This document shows, one piece after another, positions 6,210 to 9,700 of a stretch of DNA of 9,700 nucleotides. The translations under genes and the position numbers were made by a program. The notes beneath the pieces were generated by a model, which was not told the origin of the DNA, searched no databases, and saw nothing but the letters and a program-made list of their open reading frames with translations. The stretch comes from Candidatus Giovannonibacteria bacterium RIFCSPLOWO2_01_FULL_46_13 (GTDB taxonomy: Bacteria; Patescibacteriota; Minisyncoccia; JACPKW01; UBA11713): positions 1,515 to 11,214 of the forward strand of contig MFIE01000010.1 in the NCBI GenBank assembly GCA_001778785.1, written 5' to 3'. Each line of letters begins with the position of its first letter. Positions within the stretch are counted from its first letter, which is position 1.

Positions 6210-6317
6210 ATGGCTGAAATATTTGCTTTTATACGAATGGTTTTTCCGTGGGAGCTTTTCATCGTCATCGTCATCATTGCAATTTTTACGGCGTACCGGT
6301 TATGGCGTAAGGGCTAG
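6210..6317 (+). CDS. Possible 35-residue single-helix membrane peptide
   Basis: A short plus-strand frame encodes MAEIFAFIRMVFPWELFIVIVIIAIFTAYRLWRKG. The features are a short amphipathic start, one hydrophobic helix at about 13-29, and a basic tail (RLWRKG) as expected for an N-out/C-in anchor. It fills the gap between two minus-strand glycosyltransferases and overlaps the last 18 bases of the upstream one (6300-6317). A -10-like TATACT seven bases before the ATG would give a leaderless transcript. I recognise no family. The hydrophobic composition, positive-inside tail and gap-filling position favour a real gene; the length and lack of homology evidence leave it uncertain. It could instead be chance coding in a promoter gap. 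Confidence 0.4.
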   Translation: MAEIFAFIRMVFPWELFIVIVIIAIFTAYRLWRKG

Positions 6318-7934
6318 GACGATAAACGGCCCCGCGATTTTCATTTTTAGATTTTTATACTGTTTTAAAAGCGAAGAGGAGATTTCCCGATTTTCCGCGC
6401 CGAGAAAAACGATCTCGGCTTTTTGTTTTGGATTTTTAGCAAACTCGGCGCTAAGTTCTTCCGGGGTTACGTAATGGAAATTCTTTTCCACCCGAGCTTC
6501 CGGCAGAAATGTCTCGGTCCCAAAAAGGACGGACTGGCTCGAAATCGTAACGATCCTCGGGTCGATCCCTTCGCCGACAATCACTATATATTTCTTGACG
6601 TCTTGGGGAAGGCTTCTTAAATACATAGCCATTTCCCAATCGCGCGTGTTGAAAGCCGCGTAAGTTTCAACGCGGCCCGCCCACTGGTTGAAATATTTAT
6701 CATAAGCGTTCGCAGCCATCGCCACGAACAAAAGCGCTACCAATAAAACCAACTCTCTTTTGATCCGGCCAAGCTGATGGGCGTGCTCGGGAAGTTGTTT
6801 TCGCTTGTGTTTTAACCAGCGAATAGTCGCTTCGTACGCATTATTTAAGCCGTACGCTGACAAAATCATGACCGGAGGGATCGTAATTATCGCCCGGAGC
6901 GCGTGTGGAAGGCCCTCGGAGGAAATCACGACAGGGGCGAGCATCAAGGCGAGCCAGAAGATAAGAAAGAGGCTATTAAATTTTTCTATCTCGCTCGGGT
7001 GGTCGCGCTTCAAAATATTTTTTAAAGAAAAAATTATACCCAAGAGAAAAAATAGCCCAACAATCCAGGAAAGCTGGGGCATGCCGGAAAAATTATGCCG
7101 CCAGTTCGCGTCGCCGTAAACCCAGAACATTCCCAAAGTTTTCGCGACGTTTACGCTTAAAGCTTTAATCGGGGACCCTTCGCTGAAAATTGAAATCTGG
7201 CTCGTGCGGCCGAAGAAATCTTGCGGATGGTCGAGGAAATATAAACCCAGAGGAATTACCGCAATCGCCGTAAATAAAATAAAAATTAAGGTGAGGCAGG
7301 GGAAGCAGGTTTCGCGCCTGATCCTATTCCAGCCGGATACGATCGGGAGCAGAAGGAGAAGCGGGGCGATACGGTACGCGATATAACTATGGAAGCCCAA
7401 GCCGAAGAAAAGCCCGCCCAAGGCCGCCGAGATCATCTGCGATTTTGGGGAGCCGGTGTCTTTATAAAATTTAAAAAAGAAATAAAGGCCCCAGACGAGG
7501 AAAAACGGGGCCATTATCGCCCGGAAACCAATACGCGAAAAATTTATATGCCAAAAACTTGTTGCGAGAAAAAATGCGGCGAAAAGCGCGATCTTGTTGC
7601 GGGAGGCGAGCGGATGGTACATTTTTCTCGACAAGAGGAAAATTCCCCAAACCGTTAACACCCCAAATATTCCAGAGACGATACGGAGCGCCCAAGGTGT
7701 CGACCCGAAAACTTTTATAGAAAGCGCCTGGATATTCATAAAAAGCCCCTCGCGCCCGTTGTTGTCGGGGTAGAAAACCGAAAGGCCGTCCCGCGCCATC
7801 GCCTCGACGGCGTTGTTGCCGTTCATGGCTTCATCGGGGTAGAGCCCCGGGGGAATTTCTTTTATTTCCCAAAATCGTAAAAAAACGGCCAAGAGGAGTA
7901 TCCCCACAAGCGCCAAGAAAGTTTTTCCAGACAT
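6300..7934 (-). CDS. GT-C membrane glycosyltransferase, ArnT/PMT-like
   Basis: This is a 544-residue polytopic protein from the ATG at 7934. A first helix (about 5-21) leads to the catalytic-type loop IPPGLYPDEAMNG, with acidic pair D34 E35, then NNGREGLFMNIQAL, the counterpart of the GREPLF segment in this family, and HINFSRIGFRAIMAP after the next helices. About ten hydrophobic segments are followed by a soluble extracytoplasmic domain (the last ~120 residues, starting around WEMAMYLRSLP). Like its downstream neighbour it should move a sugar from a polyprenyl-phosphate carrier; the substrate is unknown. The frame is open upstream to 8057, but those 41 residues are hydrophilic, unlike the family, and lie inside the divergent GtrA gene. 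The ATG at 7934 also has TATAAT six bases upstream, so it was chosen. Confidence 0.87.
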   Translation of the reverse strand: MSGKTFLALVGILLLAVFLRFWEIKEIPPGLYPDEAMNGNNAVEAMARDGLSVFYPDNNGREGLFMNIQALSIKVFGSTPWALRIVSGIFGVLTVWGIFLLSRKMYHPLASRNKIALFAAFFLATSFWHINFSRIGFRAIMAPFFLVWGLYFFFKFYKDTGSPKSQMISAALGGLFFGLGFHSYIAYRIAPLLLLLPIVSGWNRIRRETCFPCLTLIFILFTAIAVIPLGLYFLDHPQDFFGRTSQISIFSEGSPIKALSVNVAKTLGMFWVYGDANWRHNFSGMPQLSWIVGLFFLLGIIFSLKNILKRDHPSEIEKFNSLFLIFWLALMLAPVVISSEGLPHALRAIITIPPVMILSAYGLNNAYEATIRWLKHKRKQLPEHAHQLGRIKRELVLLVALLFVAMAANAYDKYFNQWAGRVETYAAFNTRDWEMAMYLRSLPQDVKKYIVIVGEGIDPRIVTISSQSVLFGTETFLPEARVEKNFHYVTPEELSAEFAKNPKQKAEIVFLGAENREISSSLLKQYKNLKMKIAGPFIVLALTP

Positions 7935-7940
7935 ATTTAA

Positions 7941-7946
7941 ATTATA
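7941..7946 (-). promoter_or_regulatory. Consensus -10 of the ArnT/PMT-like glycosyltransferase
   Basis: TATAAT on the minus strand ends six bases before the ATG at 7934, a spacing that predicts transcription start at the start codon. No clear -35 and no Shine-Dalgarno were found. It lies back to back with the GtrA promoter in a 29-base intergenic region (7935-7963). Confidence 0.5.
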
Positions 7947-7955
7947 TGATATTAT
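7947..7955 (+). promoter_or_regulatory. Extended -10 of the gtrA-dnaX unit
   Basis: TGATATTAT matches TGn plus a TATAAT-like hexamer (TATTAT at 7950-7955). It ends eight bases before the ATG at 7964, again with no Shine-Dalgarno. The extended element would compensate for the missing -35. It should drive the GtrA gene, dnaX and the gene that follows. Confidence 0.5.
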
Positions 7956-7963
7956 GAATAAGT

Positions 7964-8560
7964 ATGAAGAAGGATATCTTGATAAGTGCCGTGATGGGGT
8001 TTTTGACGGGCCTATTCCTAATCCCCACGGTCCAAAATAACAATATCGCGCTTCCAAGCCAGAACCTCATACTTTTGGTGGGGCTTCCTATCTTATCGGT
8101 AATCGGGATAATCATCGCGCGGAAGTTGGGGGAGTTTATAAGCATTATTTTCCAATTGGGGAAATTCGTCCTGACGGGAATTTTGAATGCCGCGATAGAT
8201 TTCGGGATTTTGAATATTTTAATCGTCTCCACCGGGGCAGCTTCAGGCCTACCGTACACGTTTTTCAAATCTGCAAGTTTTATTGTCGCTAACTTCAATA
8301 GTTACTTCTGGAATAAAACCTGGACGTTCCAAGCCTCCTCGCCGCAGGGAATCCAAGATTACGTTAAATTTTTGATCGTCTCGCTCGGCGGCCTGCTTTT
8401 AAATGTCGGGGTAGCTTCACTTGTCGTTAATTTTACAGCGCCCTTCGGCGGGCTCGATCCGAAGCAATGGGCCAATATGGGCGCGGTTTTCGGGGCCATC
8501 GCGAGCCTTGCATGGAACTTTCTCGGATATAAATTCGTGGTTTTTGTTGCGAGGAGATGA
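7964..8560 (+). CDS. GtrA-family membrane protein with N-terminal two-helix extension
   Basis: This is a 198-residue protein. The GtrA-like domain covers about 63-198: QLGKFVLTGILNAAIDFGILNIL, FKSASFIVANFNSYFWNKTWTF (the family's NF-W-K-WTF signature), QDYVKFLIVSLGGLLLNVGVASL and SLAWNFLGYKFVVF, giving four helices. Ahead of it sit about 60 extra residues with two more hydrophobic segments (about 4-22 and 33-52), which most GtrA proteins lack. GtrA-type proteins are thought to flip or position polyprenyl-phosphate-linked sugars for GT-C or GT-2 glycosyltransferases. Two GT-C genes diverge from this one, so a shared envelope-glycan pathway is plausible but not shown. The last codons overlap dnaX as ATGA. 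TGA is a true stop here because the protein ends exactly where the family does. Confidence 0.88.
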   Translation: MKKDILISAVMGFLTGLFLIPTVQNNNIALPSQNLILLVGLPILSVIGIIIARKLGEFISIIFQLGKFVLTGILNAAIDFGILNILIVSTGAASGLPYTFFKSASFIVANFNSYFWNKTWTFQASSPQGIQDYVKFLIVSLGGLLLNVGVASLVVNFTAPFGGLDPKQWANMGAVFGAIASLAWNFLGYKFVVFVARR

Positions 8561-9645
8561 GCCAGGTTTTATACAGAAAATACCGTCCGCAGACTTTTGA
8601 GGAGATAGTCGGGCAAAAAACCATCGTGGACGTTCTTCGCGCCGCCATCGAAAAAAAGCGCATCTCGCACGCTTATCTTTTTTCGGGCCCGGCTGGAACC
8701 GGAAAAACTACCATCGCAAGAATTTTCGCGCGGGCGGTAAATTGCGAAAAAGAAGAACCCTGCAACAAATGCGAGGTATGCGCGGAATTTATTTCCGGGC
8801 AGAGTTTGGATTTAATCGAGATCGACGCCGCCTCTTCCCGCGGAATCGACGAAATTCGCTCGCTCCGGGAGGGAATCCGCTCGCTCCCCTTTAAAGCAAA
8901 ATATAAAGTTTATATCATCGACGAGGTGCACATGCTCACCAAAGAAGCTTTCAACGCGCTCCTAAAAACTTTGGAGGAGCCGCCAAAACACGTGATATTT
9001 ATTTTAGCGACGACGGAGCTTGATAAAATCCTCGACACGATAATCTCCCGGACACAGCATTTTGAATTCCGGAAAATAGGGGAGGAGGACATCCAGAAAG
9101 CCCTTGAGCTAATCATTAAAAAAGAAAAAGTAAAAATCGACCCGGAGGTCACAAACATAATCGCGGTTTTGTCCGAAGGATCTTTGCGCGATGCCGAAAG
9201 CATGCTCGACCAAGCCCTGTCCGCGAGCTCCGGAGATTTTGGAGCGGATGAAATTCGTGGAATTTTCGGGGTGCCGAAGCGCGAACTTTTGGAAAATATG
9301 ACAAAAGCGCTTCTTGAAAAAGACGCGAAAACCGCGCTCGGGATAATTCACAAAGGCACGGAGGAGGGCCTCGACCAGAAAGCATTTTTAAAATTATTGA
9401 TCCGGAATTTCCGCTTCCTCGTGTATTTAAAAATTGACCCGAACTACGCGAGCGAGCTTGCAAAATTTTTGCCCGAATCGGAACTTGCCGAGCTTAAAAA
9501 TTCCGCCAGCGCAAACGAGCTTAAAAAATTCGAGGCGATCTTGAACAGTCTAAACGACGCATACCCATTATTAAAAATCGCCTACCTCCCGCAGCTTCCT
9601 CTCGAACTCGCGGTCTTAAGAATTACCGGCGATAAAACGTCATAA
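8557..9645 (+). CDS. dnaX: DNA polymerase III clamp-loader subunit gamma/tau (short form)
   Basis: This AAA+ ATPase motor opens and loads the sliding clamp during replication. Landmarks are the opening LYRKYRPQTFEEIVGQ; Walker A GPAGTGKT at 44-51; four zinc-binding cysteines at 63, 69, 72 and 75; Walker B YIIDE at 119-123; sensor 1 ATTE at 151-154; the arginine finger in SRTQHFEF (Arg165); and sensor 2 GSLRDAESMLDQA at 208-220. The oligomerisation domain III follows to about 345. At 362 residues the protein stops there and lacks the tau-specific domains IV and V that bind DnaB and the polymerase alpha subunit, so it resembles gamma alone. The ATG overlaps the GtrA stop (ATGA), and GAGGAG abuts it directly with no spacing, which points to translation coupled to GtrA. 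The next reading frame starts seven bases after the dnaX stop codon. Confidence 0.96.
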   Translation: MSQVLYRKYRPQTFEEIVGQKTIVDVLRAAIEKKRISHAYLFSGPAGTGKTTIARIFARAVNCEKEEPCNKCEVCAEFISGQSLDLIEIDAASSRGIDEIRSLREGIRSLPFKAKYKVYIIDEVHMLTKEAFNALLKTLEEPPKHVIFILATTELDKILDTIISRTQHFEFRKIGEEDIQKALELIIKKEKVKIDPEVTNIIAVLSEGSLRDAESMLDQALSASSGDFGADEIRGIFGVPKRELLENMTKALLEKDAKTALGIIHKGTEEGLDQKAFLKLLIRNFRFLVYLKIDPNYASELAKFLPESELAELKNSASANELKKFEAILNSLNDAYPLLKIAYLPQLPLELAVLRITGDKTS

Positions 9646-9651
9646 TATAGT

Positions 9652-9700
9652 ATGCAAACGAATTTTAGATATGTTGCGCTGATTATTATTCTAGTGCTGT
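9652..9700 (+). CDS. Start of a downstream gene, cut by the window edge
   Basis: Six bases after dnaX an ATG opens a frame that reads MQTNFRYVALIIILVL to the window edge. A short polar start followed by a hydrophobic run fits a membrane anchor or signal peptide. Nothing more can be said about function. It is probably in the dnaX transcription unit; CATAAT at 9641-9646, five bases before the ATG and overlapping the dnaX stop, could also act as an internal -10. Confidence 0.5.
   Translation, partial: MQTNFRYVALIIILVL

Noticed and set aside
6085..6474. 129-codon plus-strand frame spanning the glycosyltransferase gap
   Set aside because: It is mostly antisense to the two glycosyltransferases and has low-complexity serine/phenylalanine stretches; the 35-codon frame in another phase is the better candidate.
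7935..8057. Upstream extension of the ArnT/PMT-like gene by 41 residues
   Set aside because: It overlaps the divergent GtrA coding sequence and precedes the family-typical N-terminal helix; the ATG at 7934 has a consensus -10 at leaderless spacing.
8650..8658. A AAA AAG slippery heptamer in frame in dnaX (codons 32-34), like the E. coli gamma/tau frameshift site
   Set aside because: It lies near the start of the gene, before Walker A, so a -1 shift would only make a short truncated peptide. The protein is already gamma-length without frameshifting.

Overview
The window looks like a chromosomal segment of an uncultivated, small-genome bacterium, most likely of the Patescibacteria/CPR. That is an inference. 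It rests on tight packing, a short tau-less DnaX, several membrane glycosyltransferase/GtrA-type genes, a divergent seryl-tRNA synthetase and frequent gene starts without Shine-Dalgarno sequences. The standard bacterial code fits: TGA ends the GtrA gene exactly where the family ends. No rRNA, tRNA, CRISPR array, insertion sequence or phage module was seen.

Layout. (1) 1-669, minus: the first 223 codons of a dihydroorotate-dehydrogenase-like flavoprotein, cut by the left edge. It has the only near-perfect Shine-Dalgarno in the window. (2) 670-928: a divergent intergenic region holding a symmetric terminator-like hairpin (741-771). (3) 929-1981, plus: an ECF-type sigma factor followed by a two-helix membrane protein, which is a candidate anti-sigma, closed by a terminator. 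(4) 1998-4023, plus: serS overlapping an ftsQ-like cell-division gene. (5) 4024-4302, minus: a solitary XRE/HigA-like regulator whose stop abuts that of ftsQ; its promoter carries a palindrome and should give a leaderless mRNA. (6) 4366-7934, minus: two large GT-C membrane glycosyltransferases, with a possible 35-residue plus-strand membrane peptide in the gap between them. (7) 7964-9700, plus: a GtrA-family membrane protein, dnaX coupled to it by an ATGA overlap, and the first codons of another gene.

How the genes fit together. Housekeeping functions (tRNA charging, septum formation, the replication clamp loader) alternate with envelope functions (two lipid-linked-sugar transferases and a GtrA-type flippase-like protein). 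The sigma/membrane-protein pair could sense envelope state. No complete unknown system is evident. The most interesting general signal is that at least five gene starts have a -10-like hexamer ending 5-8 nt before the start codon and no Shine-Dalgarno, which suggests widespread leaderless transcription. The one gene with a strong Shine-Dalgarno instead has its -10 candidate about 50 nt upstream.
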